Source: Stictocephala bisonia (lineage: Eukaryota; Arthropoda; Insecta; Hemiptera; Membracidae). From it: DNA of 64,000 nt. The notes below the pieces were generated by a model. The model was not told where the DNA came from and did not search any database. It saw nothing but the letters and a program-made list of their open reading frames with translations. The stretch is taken from NCBI GenBank assembly GCA_035578905.1, contig JAQJVL010000514.1, positions 62,001 to 126,000 of the forward strand, written 5' to 3'. Every line of letters starts with the position of its first letter. Position 1 is the stretch's first letter. The translations under genes were made by a program, and so were the position numbers. Positions 14,101-24,622 of this stretch are shown piece by piece.

Positions 14101-15430
14101 ACTAGTATTAACATGTGGAAAGATCTTAGTTTTTAACAGTTTTCGTAACTATAAAACATATAAACATCGCAGAGAATGTGTTACTCATGGTGAATTGGTG
14201 TTTCACTATTTATTACCATTACTAGTATTAACATGTGGAAAGATCTTAGTTTTAAACAGTTTTCGTAACTATAAAACATATAAACATCGCAGAGAATGTG
14301 TTACTCATGGTGAATTGGTGTTTCACTATTTATTACCATTACTAGTATTAACATGTGGAAAGATCTTAGTTTTAAACAGTTTTCGTAACTATAAAACATA
14401 TAAACATCGCAGAGAATGTGTTACTCATGGTGAATTGGTGTTTCACTATTTATTACCATTACTAGTATTAACATGTGGAAAGATCTTAGTTTTAAACAGT
14501 TTTCGTAACTATAAAACATATAAACATCGCAGAGAATGTGTTACTCATGGTGAATTGGTGTTTCACTATTTATTACCATTACTAGTATTAACATGTGGAA
14601 AGATCTTAGTTTTAAACAGTTTTCGTAATTATAAAACATATAAACATCGCAGAGAATGTGTTACTCATGGTGAATTGGTGTTTCACTATTTATTACCATT
14701 ACTAGTATTAACATGTGGAAAGATCTTAGTTTTAAACAGTTTTCGTAACTATAAAACATATAAACATCGCAGAGAATGTGTTACTCATGGTGAATTGGTG
14801 TTTCACTATTTATTACCATTACTAGTATTAACATGTGGAAAGATCTTAGTTTTAAACAGTTTTCGTAACTATAAAACATATAAACATCGCAGAGAATGTG
14901 TTACTCATGGTGAATTGGTGTTTCACTATTTATTACCATTACTAGTATTAACATGTGGAAAGATCTTAGTTTTAAACAGTTTTCGTAACTATAAAACATA
15001 TAAACATCGCAGAGAATGTGTTACTCATGGTGAATTGGTGTTTCACTATTTATTACCATTACTAGTATTAACATGTGGAAAGATCTTAGTTTCAAACAGT
15101 TTTCGTAACTATAAAACATATAAACATCACAGAGAATGTGTTACTCATGGTGAATTGGTGTTTCACTATTTATTACCATTACTAGTATTAACATGTGGAA
15201 AGATCTTAGTTTTAAACAGTTTTCGTAACTATAAAACATATAAACATCGCAGAGAATGTGTTACTCATGGTGAATTGGTGTTTCACTATTTATTACCATT
15301 ACTAGTATTAACATGTGGAAAGATCTTAGTTTTAAACAGTTTTCGTAACTATAAAACATATAAACATCGCAGAGAATGTGTTACTCATGGTGAATTGGTG
15401 TTTCACTATTTATTACCATTACCAGTATTC
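5126..15430 (+). repeat. 120-bp satellite, main block (~86 copies)
   Basis: About 86 head-to-tail copies run over 10.3 kb. Units at roughly 5200-7500 and 9870-15400 are almost identical to one another (TTTTAAACAG, CATCGC type). The 7620-9820 stretch is a mosaic of the same variants seen in the left block. Single-base length changes at about 7530, 9810, 10850, 11010, 12108 and 13530 break the stop-free frame into apparent ORFs of 344 to 809 codons. The hypothetical 40-residue unit has a hydrophobic half (LLPLLVLTCGKILVL) and a basic half (RNYKTYKHRRE). Five of the six common unit variants would change the amino acid, which argues against a translated gene. It is best read as non-coding satellite DNA. 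Confidence 0.97.
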
Positions 15431-16239
15431 ACGCCGTTTTCATGATTTGGCTACTCTTACACCCCAATATGTTTCACTCTTTCCAAATGAGCTCTCTTCC
15501 TTTCACAAGACTAGGTTGTTCAGGTTTTCCCTGAACGAGTTGTCGTTCAAACAGTCAGTTTGTTTTATGCATAACACTTTTTGGTCTTCTTATATTGCAC
15601 CAATCCCAATTAATTGTATCTTTTTTGGCCTTACTAAATTTTTATAAAAGTCTAAAATTTATTTCGTTAACCTAATGTGTACATGGGCATAGAATTTGAG
15701 CGTTCGTTTTCTCATAGCGTAATGTATCTCATCGTATTTATCATTTCATCTCATTTTTTTCTCTTTATAATATTATTATTCTTATCCGGAATGTTAATGT
15801 TATTGCTAAAAGACTTCCATGTTTCTTTTTTATGAATTGACATAAAAGGCAATTTTCATAGCTATAAATTCTCTGCCTTGTAATTACTTTCAAGTTATTT
15901 AATACCGGCTACGTAAGACGGTATGAGCGCCAATTACGAAAGACACGTTTATCTTCATTCTTGTTAAGTAATTACAACCAACTCTACACTTCTACCTCAG
16001 GTTAATTATGTAACGCACAATCTAATTATTCTATATAGAGCCGAGTGGTGGGGGGAGTGTCGGTCCAACTTAGGGCTCTGTTAGTTATCAGCACATTTAA
16101 AAAACGTACTTAACATCTCTCTAGTATTTTCCTATGATATCAACAACACTGAAAACCGGCCTATTCTGGTAATTTTATTTAGGGCCCCGAGTTGATTTAG
16201 ATTTTTAACTACCAAGTTTTATTTAGTAAAAATTTCTTT
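15431..16239. other. Unique sequence downstream of the satellite
   Basis: Similarity to the 120-bp unit stops at about 15430. I recognise no gene here. The apparent frame at 15378-15647 simply runs out of the last repeat. Confidence 0.45.
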
Positions 16240-16510
16240 TGAAACGGAGTAAATTTATTGGTGAATACACTGGCGTATTAACTGAGTACGAAGATGATCC
16301 AAAGATCAGATACACGCTGTCGAATTAAATAATTAAAGCGTACTCAATTAATATGTTAATTTATTCATTTATTATTACAATATCACTAATATTGCATTGT
16401 TACAACGATTTTATAATGACTAAATATTCTCGGTAATTATATTGAAGAAAACAGTTAATTAAATTGAGGAGTGGATTTTTTTTAACATTATACATTATTT
16501 GTCAAGCCTA
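16240..16510 (+). repeat. Decayed paralogue of satellite interruption (4870-5120)
   Basis: The order of blocks matches 4870-5120: GTAAATTTATTGGTGAAT, GTATTAACT, a GATCAGATACAC-like stretch, AATATTGCATTG with ACAACGATTTTA, GTAATTATATTGA, and ACAGTTAATTAAATTG. It therefore descends from the same ancestral segment as the interruption inside the array. Confidence 0.75.
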
Positions 16511-16656
16511 AAACACTCAAAATTACTAATGCTTCCCTTCCTTTGGCACTTTGTTTTATTTTTACGATTAAAAATTAATATTAATCTTTAAAAATAAGTA
16601 TATTAACTGTGATGAGGTTACATGTACTATTTTCAAAAGATAAAAATACACGTTTG

Positions 16657-16740
16657 AGGGCGGTTTAATGCGTTAGGACCATGAGCCTGAAGAGATCGCG
16701 GGTTCGAATCCTGTCCCTGACTGTAAGTCCGAATCAGTAG
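16657..16740 (+). repeat. tRNA-headed SINE-like sequence
   Basis: A B-box match, GGGTTCGAATCC at about 16699-16712, follows an A-box-like GCGGTTTAATGCGTTAGG at normal tRNA spacing. No cloverleaf acceptor pairing is evident, so this is a tRNA-derived SINE head rather than a tRNA gene. The body may continue to about 16860, but its 3' end is not defined. Confidence 0.5.
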
Positions 16741-16860
16741 GCCTAATATTCACCTAGTAATATACATGTACTGGTTTCCCCCTTACTCTGTCTGAAAAAG
16801 TTCTCCTCACATATCAACAGTCTATGGGGAATGGGGAGAGTAAGGCTAAGAAAGATATCG

Positions 16861-17495
16861 GCTTCTCGTTAAAAAATAACAAAAATCATATTCAAGAATT
16901 TTGTTGGATTTTTGTATGCCTTTCATCATGGGACAACACGTAAACATCATCAATGAATTCTAACGTTTCTTTTGATTTTCCGCCTTTATTTATCCTTAAA
17001 TAATAGTTTTCAGCATTTTTAATTACTCTTTGAACATAACTTACTATTTTATTGACATCGAAAGCATTCCTTTTTTTCTGTAAGATATATACTCGATAAT
17101 TTCAACTGACCATCTGCCTAAAGTCACATAAGAGAGTTAGTAAATCGATGTATAAAAAAATAACCTTCATACAAGAAAAGTGTTAACTATAAGAAACCAC
17201 TTCAAGTATGATGCTCATCATATTTCCCAGCCATTGACTTTATCGCTGCATTAACATAACGGAATGTTTATTTGCTTTCTTAGAGACTATCTCAGACATT
17301 GACTTACACTGTAATATTTATATCATACCGCGACTTTTCTAAAATGTTTGCTTATAGTAGATATATAAATTACCTTTCACACTATTTATTCAATTAAGGA
17401 ATACTTCTTAACAGTGGATTCATTATTTTTTTACAGTACACTTATTCAAGGACAAGATGAGAGAATTACTTTTTTATTTCAGAAGTGGGTGAAAT
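16861..17495. other. AT-rich intergenic DNA, no feature seen
   Basis: No repeat, RNA or coding signal was recognised between the SINE-like piece and the 54-bp array. Confidence 0.45.
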
Positions 17496-18850
17496 AACTT
17501 ATCTCAATTTGGAACACCCCAGGTCACGTATTAACTGGATATGCTTAAATCAATAGCTCATTTGGGAGACACCAGTTCTCGTCTTACATGGATATGCTTA
17601 AATCAATACCTCAATTTCGGACATCCCAGTTCACGTGTTACCTAGATAAACTTGAATCAATACCTAAATTTGAGATAGCACAGTTCAGTGTTACCTGGAT
17701 ATGCTTAAATCAATACTGAAATTTAAGACATCCCAGTTCTCGTGTTAATTTGATATGCTTGAATCCATATCGCAATTTGGCACACCCCAGTGTTTGTGTT
17801 ACATGGGTATGCTTGAATCAATACTTCATTTAGGACATCCCTGTTTTCGTGTTACCTGGATATGCTTAAATCAGTACCGCAATTTGGGACATCGCAGTTC
17901 TCGTGTTACCTGGATATGCTTGAATGAATACCTCATTTGGGACATCCCAGTTCACGTGTTACCTGGATATGCTTGAATCAATACCGCAATTTGGGACACG
18001 CCAGTTCTGCAAATGCTTAAATCAATATTGCAATTTAAGACATTTGAGTTCTCGTGTTACCTGTATATGCTTTAATCAATACTGAAATTTAAGACATTCA
18101 AGTTCTCGTGTTAACTTGATATGCTTGAATCAATACGGCAATTTGGCACATCCCAGTTCTTGTGTTACCGAGGTATGCTTGAATCAATACCTCATTTGGG
18201 ACATCCCGGTTTTCGTGTTACCTGGGTATGCTTAAATCAATACCGTAATTGTGGACACCCCAGTTTTCGTGTTACCTGGATATGCGTAAATCAATACCGC
18301 AATATGAGACATCCCAGTTCTCGTGTTACCTGGATATGCTTGAATCAATACCGCAATTTGGGACACCCCAGTTCTCGTGTTACGTGGATATGCTTGAATC
18401 AATACCACGATTTAAGACAACCCAGTTCTCGTGTTACTTGGATATGCTTAAATCATTACCGCAATTTAGGACATCGCAGATCTCGAGTTACCTGCATATG
18501 CTTGAATCAATACCGCAATTTAAAACACCCCAGTTCTTGTGTTACATGGGTATGCTTGAATCAACACCTCATTTGGGACATCCCAGTTTTCGTGTTACCT
18601 GGATATGCTTAAATAAATACCTCATTTGGGACATCCCATTTCACGTGTTACCTGGATATGCTTGAATCAATACCGCAATTTGGGACATCCCAGTTTTCGT
18701 TTTACCTGGATATGCTTGAATTAATACCTTATTTGGGACATCCCAGTTCACGTGTTACCTAGATATGCTTGAATCAATACCTCATTTTGGGCACCTTTTA
18801 TGTACTTTATCAATACTGCAAGTTGGGAATCGACTGTGTTACGATTTATG
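17496..18850 (+). repeat. 53/54-bp minisatellite (~24-25 copies)
   Basis: The unit reads GGATATGCTTGAATCAATAC, then CGCAATTTGGGACATCCC, then AGTTCTCGTGTTACCT. Many units carry CTCATTTGGG instead of CGCAATTTGGG, which makes them one base shorter. Divergence is high, and both edges decay gradually (for example 18800-18850). The frames at 17755-17976, 18121-18612 and 18249-18665 are translations of the unit, not genes. Confidence 0.95.
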
Positions 18851-19630
18851 TACATGTTTACAATACTAAACACGGTTTTAGTTACACTATATAAATAGAA
18901 TTTCTGTCAATTACTGAAAAGTACAAGTGAATTGCACGCCTTTCCTATTATTAATATTGTACGACTCTTTAATGTTTCAACAAATGGTAAACGATTTATT
19001 ACAATAAAAAAGGTAATTTTTCTTAAAATTAATAACACAAACTTTGACATCTAGAAGTATTTTATAATAACAGTACTAATCTGGTTTGCAGTCACGAAGA
19101 AGCTACAAATATCAGTCTGTTTGTACCTCTTGTGATAAGGGATTATCTACGTTAGAGGGCTTCACGGAGGGTAATGTTGATCAACGGACTGGATAACTCC
19201 ACGGAATTTGTGCCTTTGCAAGGCAACTTCATAGCAGTCAGTGGACTGATAACGCTGCAGGCTTTGTGTGCCACCGGATTTTGGATAGTAGTAGACATGT
19301 GAAAAAATCAACTTCATATGGAAAATTGCGTTCACCATGAAAGTTCCAAATCACTAGGGAAATCAAATATTTTTGGACAGACAGAAAGCTCTTTTAAGCG
19401 CTGCGGAGATATTGGCAGTTTGTTTTAAACAATGTGTAGTAAAACATGTCATCCACATGCGGGGATGACGATTGAGCCACATGTGAGGTCGCAGAACTTA
19501 CGAGCCCCAAGGTGAGTAATAACGGCAAGGGGAGGACGCAAGAAGTCCTCAGCTCCGTTTACATTGAGGTGGAATGTAAAGTAATTATAAACTATGAATG
19601 ATATTTGTATACAAAGTTTGTTCGTGTAAG
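18851..19630. other. Intergenic DNA with a more GC-balanced block
   Basis: The part at about 19080-19560 is less AT-rich than its surroundings and free of obvious repeats. It holds a 44-codon frame starting at an ATG near 19174 and a GTGAGT at about 19512 that resembles a splice donor. Neither is enough to call an exon. Confidence 0.3.
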
Positions 19631-20353
19631 CGTTGTAAATAGAAAGTCATTTTTTAGAAAATTTCTAAAATTTAATTTTCATTAAGAGCGCTTTCGCCGG
19701 TTAAGGCATCTTCAGTTTTAAATACATTATAAAAAGAAAACATATGTGAATAAAAATAACAAAAGAAATCACATGTAAAAAAGAAACTGAAAAAGAAACA
19801 ACAAGAAACAAAAAATGTAATATATAAAATTGATTGTCATTGCAATAAAACTTATACAGGTCAAACTTCAAGACCAATTTCAAAAAGAATAAATGAACAC
19901 ATTTACAATTATAAAAAAGAAATTATAGAAAAGGCAAAATTAATGAAAAACATGATATAAATTTTAATTCTACAAGTATAATTTTAAAAGAAACCTTACG
20001 GACCAAAAGAAACCAAATTGAAAGTGCACGTATGGCAGTTTAGAAAAATTAATGTATTTCCCAACCGTCTCTTAATTTTAGTAATACATTTTTACCTTTA
20101 ATTAAAGATGAAATATCATCAAAAATTGAAAACTCTAAGCCATATTCTATTCATAACAATTCTTATCAAACTTAGTCACTTAAATTTAATTTAACTAGTA
20201 TTTAATGTTTTACATGTGATTTTTTTGTTATTTTTATTCACATATGTTTACTGTTTATACTCTATTTACAACTGAAGAAGCCTTAAACGGCGAAAGCACT
20301 CTTGATGAAAATTAAATTTGTGGAATTAACTAAAAAATTACTTTCTATTTATA
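19631..20353 (+). mobile_element. Penelope-like element remnant with inverted terminal copies
   Basis: A decayed GIY-YIG segment lies between two inverted copies of a ~150-bp terminal sequence, at 19631-19780 (inverted) and 20209-20353 (direct). The terminal copies share ACATGTGATTT, TATTTTTATTCACATATGTT, an AACTGAAGA block, GGCGAAAGC and GATGAAAATTAAATTT-like stretches. Inverted or direct pLTR-like repeats with a GIY-YIG endonuclease are typical of Penelope-like elements. The reverse transcriptase is absent, so this is a severely truncated and presumably dead copy. Confidence 0.75.
19778..19963 (+). pseudogene. GIY-YIG endonuclease fragment (Penelope-like)
   Basis: An open stretch reads IYKIDCHCNKTYTGQTSR, continues with a KRINEH segment, and stops at a TAA near 19961. 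This matches the Penelope-type GIY-YIG pattern: an IYKI segment as the 'GIY' part, the CHC pair as in the C-x-C motif, YTG at the 'YIG' position, then the arginine and the EH pair of the catalytic helix. In a full element this domain follows the reverse transcriptase and nicks target DNA. Here there is no RT upstream and no suitable start codon, and the frame breaks after about 60 residues. A downstream stretch in another frame (NQIESARMAV, about 20005-20040) looks like the C-terminal continuation. I am confident of the domain and of the gene being broken; the exact clade is not resolved. Confidence 0.75.
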
Positions 20354-20512
20354 ACCTAACCTATTCCATCAATATATACAGCAGAAAAATCACATAAGCG
20401 TGCCAAACTAATCCGTAACTCAACACTTATGAAAATAAATTTGATGTGTAAATAAATTACTTCACATAAATATTTTGTTGTACATAATTTATTTTTTTCG
20501 ACTACCTTACAT

Positions 20513-21328
20513 ATAGGTGGCAAATATTGATCTAACGATAATATTGAAAGAAAAATATCCTGTAACCGATATATCGAATTGTAAATGATTTATTTGTTAA
20601 AAATTACGCTTTTTTTATGTACTCCTATGTCGTGACTAAGAATACACTTTTTTTGCTTTCACTATTTAGAATAGCTTACTGAATCTAAAAATTAAATACA
20701 TTTTTCTACACAAAACAAGTAGTAGTCTAATGAAAAAATTCAAAATAAGAACAATTATACATTTAATTAATATGTTAATTATATAAAATAATAGTGTAAT
20801 AACATCGTTATTGTATTCCACACATAAAAATGCCATTAGGCTTCTTATAAACACTATAATTCCACCCACTGGTCTAAAATAAACTACATTTTAGTGCGTA
20901 AACCTCACGTACAAAAAATAAATAAAGTTACTTTATTGTTACAATGCATGTTTTGTACGCATTAAAAATATGGTGCTATGTATGTATAAGAGGCAATTTA
21001 CATTTGTTTTTTTTCGAATCTTGATGATTTTGAAGAGAGAATAACGTCAATATTTAGTTATTTGATATATTGGATTAAAATATTGATATTATCAAAAGAA
21101 AATATCGATACTATTATATCGATATATCGAAATGTGTTTATCGATATTTCCGATATATCGAAACATGTTTATCGATATTTCCTATATATCGCTATATCGA
21201 AACATGTTTATCGATATTTCCTATATATCGCTATATCGAAACATGTTTATCGATATTTCCTATATATCGCTATATCGAAACATGTTTATCGATATTTCCG
21301 ATATATCGATACATCGTTGCCATCCCTG
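20513..21328 (+). mobile_element. hAT-like non-autonomous element, TCGATA family, copy 1
   Basis: The right end reads TTGCCATCCCTG, whose inverse CAGGGATGGCAA is a typical hAT-type terminus. The left end is decayed (ATAGGTGGCAA). The interior matches the copy at 37191-37851 in the same orientation, sharing a CACTATTTAGAATAGCT block, a TTCAAAATAAGA block, AACCTCACGTA, AAGAGGCAATTTA and GAGAATAACGTCAATATTTAG. The subterminal region is packed with TCGATA/TATCGA motifs. No transposase is encoded. No clear flanking duplication was found for this copy. Confidence 0.65.
21130..21310 (+). repeat. 39-bp tandem expansion inside hAT-like copy 1
   Basis: A 39-bp unit (TCGAAACATGTTTATCGATA, then TTTCCTATATATCGCTATA) is repeated three to four times in the subterminal region of this copy only. 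The overlapping frames at 21062-21343 and 21132-21539 are by-products of it. Confidence 0.9.
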
Positions 21329-21854
21329 GCTAGGCTACAATGAAACGAGTACTTACTCGTATCCTACGCATGGCGGCGACAATCTCCACCCTGCTGGTAG
21401 GCCGCGGCACGTCCAGAGTGCCGATGTACTGAAACAAACACCACAACATAATAATAACAATCGAATCATCAAAATAACATTAGATCGTATAAAAAGTTCA
21501 AAATTCAAATTCTATTTCATCAAATCACATTTCATATAAACAACGTCAACTGTACATTACAATATGTAGTATGCTTAACTTCTGATGTGTGTTTACAACT
21601 AAGTACAAAACTAGCTACTAACACTTGCTCGTAGTAAAGACCTTTTCTACACGAGTACAAGCCACTTTCGGCAAGCTTTCTTTTTATAGTTCTTTTCAAT
21701 AGGCGTATCAGTAGATTTTTTTATGTTCTGGTAAATGGTTAAAATATATAATACTCCTACTGTAAAAAGTTGCAAAAGGCTTTCCATATTTACAAAAAAT
21801 ATTAAGTAAGTTAGAAAATGTTTTTGTTTTATAACTATATATGTCAGATATAAC
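21329..21854. other. Intergenic DNA, no feature seen
   Basis: No feature is supported between the hAT-like copy and the reverse-transcriptase fragment. Part of it could be decayed LINE sequence. Confidence 0.4.
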
Positions 21855-22030
21855 TGAAAATTCCCACTATCCAAATAAAAATTAAAGCCAAATCATCAGC
21901 AAAAATATAACTGCTGACACTTTTGTCATCACTGTTAAAGGAAAAATCGTTAAAATATATGAAAAACAAAACCGGGCCCAATATTGACCCTTGTGGTACG
22001 CCATAATCTATTTTATAAGCTACCATAAAA
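21855..22030 (-). pseudogene. Reverse transcriptase fragment, non-LTR retrotransposon
   Basis: On the minus strand a short frame carries YGVPQGSILGPVLFFIYFND, then after about 14 residues an IFADDLALIF segment. These are two adjacent signature blocks of non-LTR reverse transcriptases: the GxPQGSxxGPxLF motif and the F/YADD catalytic box with its aspartate pair. The spacing between the blocks is shorter than usual, so internal sequence is probably lost. Nothing recognisable extends the domain on either side, so this is a tiny relic. It may come from the same Jockey/CR1-like family as the fragment at 47.8-48.6 kb, but the two do not overlap in the protein and this cannot be tested here. Confidence 0.7.
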
Positions 22031-24064
22031 AAACCGTTTGCACTATGTTACGAAGGTACGAATGAAGTAGCTTACACGTCAAATCGTCACATCCATAAGT
22101 GCCATGATGTGCATTTACTTAAACTATTTAATATATATATAAAGATAACGCCATGTCGCACTAGTGGCACAGTGCTGTAAACCAGCTACTTCGGGACAAA
22201 GTAATGTGGAGATAGTAGGCGATATGCTCTATGTACTTTCGTAAAAAATATTTACCGTCTAAGTTATTTACTGTAGACAATGGAAAACATTTCATAAAGA
22301 ATCAAATTTTAATAAGGTTACTTTTTACCCTCAAAAATGAAACAATCTCTTTGGAATTTAAAACGATTATTACTCATTTAAAAAAGTATAGTTTTTTAAC
22401 ACAACGTGTAAAAAGGATATGCATTTTTACAACCAATTTGTGGGGGTTTTGAAACTGAGGAGTCAATTATTTGTATGAGTAATAATAAAAGCATACAATA
22501 TAATATAAGCATTGCTTTGAACATCTCTCCCAACTTTCAAATAAATATTAATAAGTAAAGGACTTATTAAGTGTACATTTAACAAATAAAATTTGTTTGC
22601 ACAGCTTAATAATTAATTAAAGTAGCTCTTACCAAGAGGTGCATTTTATTTATCAACTAAAAAAGTCCTTATATTTTACTACAATAGCATAGACATAACA
22701 AGAAATTATTTTAAATCTACGTTTTATTTTTTTTTTTTTTTATTAGAGAACGCGAAAAAACTACAGTGAAAGAAACATTTTTTAAATTGCTCTTTACTTA
22801 AGCGTACGGAAGTAAAACTGTACATGTTAAATATTATAATTAATTATTCGGGACTAAATAAATACAATCATTAAAGTACAGACCACTAATTTACGTGGGC
22901 GACAATGAGCCAACGATAATTATCTAATTTTTGTTGCAATTGGACCATATTATATCTACTCATAATTTCAGCATTAGGGCTGATCCGATGAATTTAATCA
23001 GATTTGTAGAGTGAGCTACCGCGTAATGCGCTAATTAAGTAACGATTTGACATTTTAATTACCTTGTTTATAAATGAGTTTATTTAAATAACTTGTCATA
23101 TATGTTGAATAAATATTATCATTAGACAGAATATAAAATGATGCTACAGCCCATATCCTACAGATGTAGTATTCAGGGAAATTGCGAACGGCAGAAAGGA
23201 ACAGGGTGAGTTTGCTGGGTAAGAGAGGGAGGAAATCGTTTCTCATTTTTCTCACTTCACACCACTGATAACTTCCATACAGGGTAACTTATTACCTTTG
23301 TACCAAATTACCCCTATAAATAACACTTACATCAGCTGGTTCTCTTTAATCTTTGTCAGTATAAAATTACCTCGTCGATCAAGTTGTTTTCTTACGTCTG
23401 GTACAAACAGAAATACAAGAAGATAAGTTGGAATACAGTGCAATGTTTTGTTGTTGTACGACAAACTTGTATTTTCCTGAGCCAACTTAGGGTTTCAATG
23501 GGTATTTTAAGCACATTTAGAACATTGTATTTTCTATAGTATCAAATATTAATTAAACCTGGACAATGTGTGAAAAACATTTAATTTATTAACTACTATT
23601 TTTCTATATTTCAGTCCTGAAAACATAACTAAAAAACGTACTCCTTTGCACAGAATTATTTCAAAATATCTACAGCTTAGGATAGAGAGCTGGTTGATGA
23701 TAGCCTGATTTATTTAAAAATTTACTAAATAAACACGGTGGAATCAGCTTAGTAAATAATACATACACTTTTTTCTTGATTTTATGTTTTCTTTGCCGAT
23801 GAAAGTAAAGCTCTGACAAGTTACCGATATTAAATATTACTTGTTAGTAAATATGTGCGTTGACATCAAAGGAAATGTACATATGCATTAGAGATACTTA
23901 TATCACCTGAATAAACATTTGTGATAAACATGTTTTATTTTCCAGACCATTTTTACTGGAATTCATAACGCAATTCACTATTTCATGGATAAAAATTAAA
24001 TCATTAAGTTTTCAGTCTCTTTTAAAATTGATCTTTCTCAATGTATGATGTTAATCAAAGTAAA
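22031..24064. other. 2 kb AT-rich DNA, no feature seen
   Basis: I see no gene, RNA or tandem repeat, apart from a T-run near 22725-22742. The frames at 22231-22452 and 23055-23255 show no family signature. Confidence 0.45.
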
Positions 24065-24622
24065 ACCTATTTCTCCCATGTAAAATACAGTAGGTATCGA
24101 GTGTATCTGTTCTCCCATGTAAAGTACAGTAGGTATCGAGTGTATCTGTTCTCCCATGTAAAGAACAGTAGGTATCGAGTGTATCTGTTCTCCCATGTAA
24201 AGTACAGTAGGTATCGAGTGTATCTGTTCTCCCATGTAAAGTACAGTAGGTATCGAGTGTATCTGTTCTCCCATGTAAAGTACAGTAGGTATCGAGTGTA
24301 TCTGTTCTCCCATGTAAACTACAGTAGGTATCGAGTGTATCTGTTCTCCCATGTAAACTACAGTAGGTATCGAGTGTATCTGTTCTCCCGTGTAAAGTAC
24401 GGTAGGTATCGAGTGTATCTGTTCTCTCATGTAAAGTACAGTAGGTACCGAGTGTATCTGTTCTCCCATGTAAAGTACAGTAGGTACCGAGTGTATCTGT
24501 TCTCCCATGTAAAGTACAGTACGTACCGAGTGTATCTGTTCTCCCATGTAAAGTACAGTAGGTATCGAGTGTATCTGTTCTCCCATGTAAAGTACAGTAG
24601 GTATCGAGTGTATCTGTTCTCA
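24065..24622 (+). repeat. 39-bp minisatellite (~14 copies)
   Basis: The unit is TCTCCCATGTAAAGTACAGT followed by AGGTATCGAGTGTATCTGT. Copies differ by only a few substitutions (AAAGAAC, AAACTAC, GGTACC for GGTATC). With a 13-codon period it is stop-free in several frames on both strands, which produces three overlapping ~200-codon frames. Mutually overlapping frames on both strands are the signature of a repeat, not of genes. Confidence 0.97.

Noticed and set aside
3611..15445. Seven long ORFs (344-809 codons) as genes for a repetitive membrane protein
   Set aside because: They are the stop-free frame of a 120-bp satellite. Variation is mostly non-synonymous, single-base indels break the frame, and the frames begin at whichever repeat ATG follows a break.
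16657..16740. A functional tRNA gene
   Set aside because: A good B box is present, but the acceptor and anticodon stems do not pair. It is better explained as a SINE head.
17755..18665. Overlapping ORFs with repeated QYRNLGHPSSRVTWICL-type segments
   Set aside because: They are two frames of the 53/54-bp minisatellite, with no conservation of one frame over the other.
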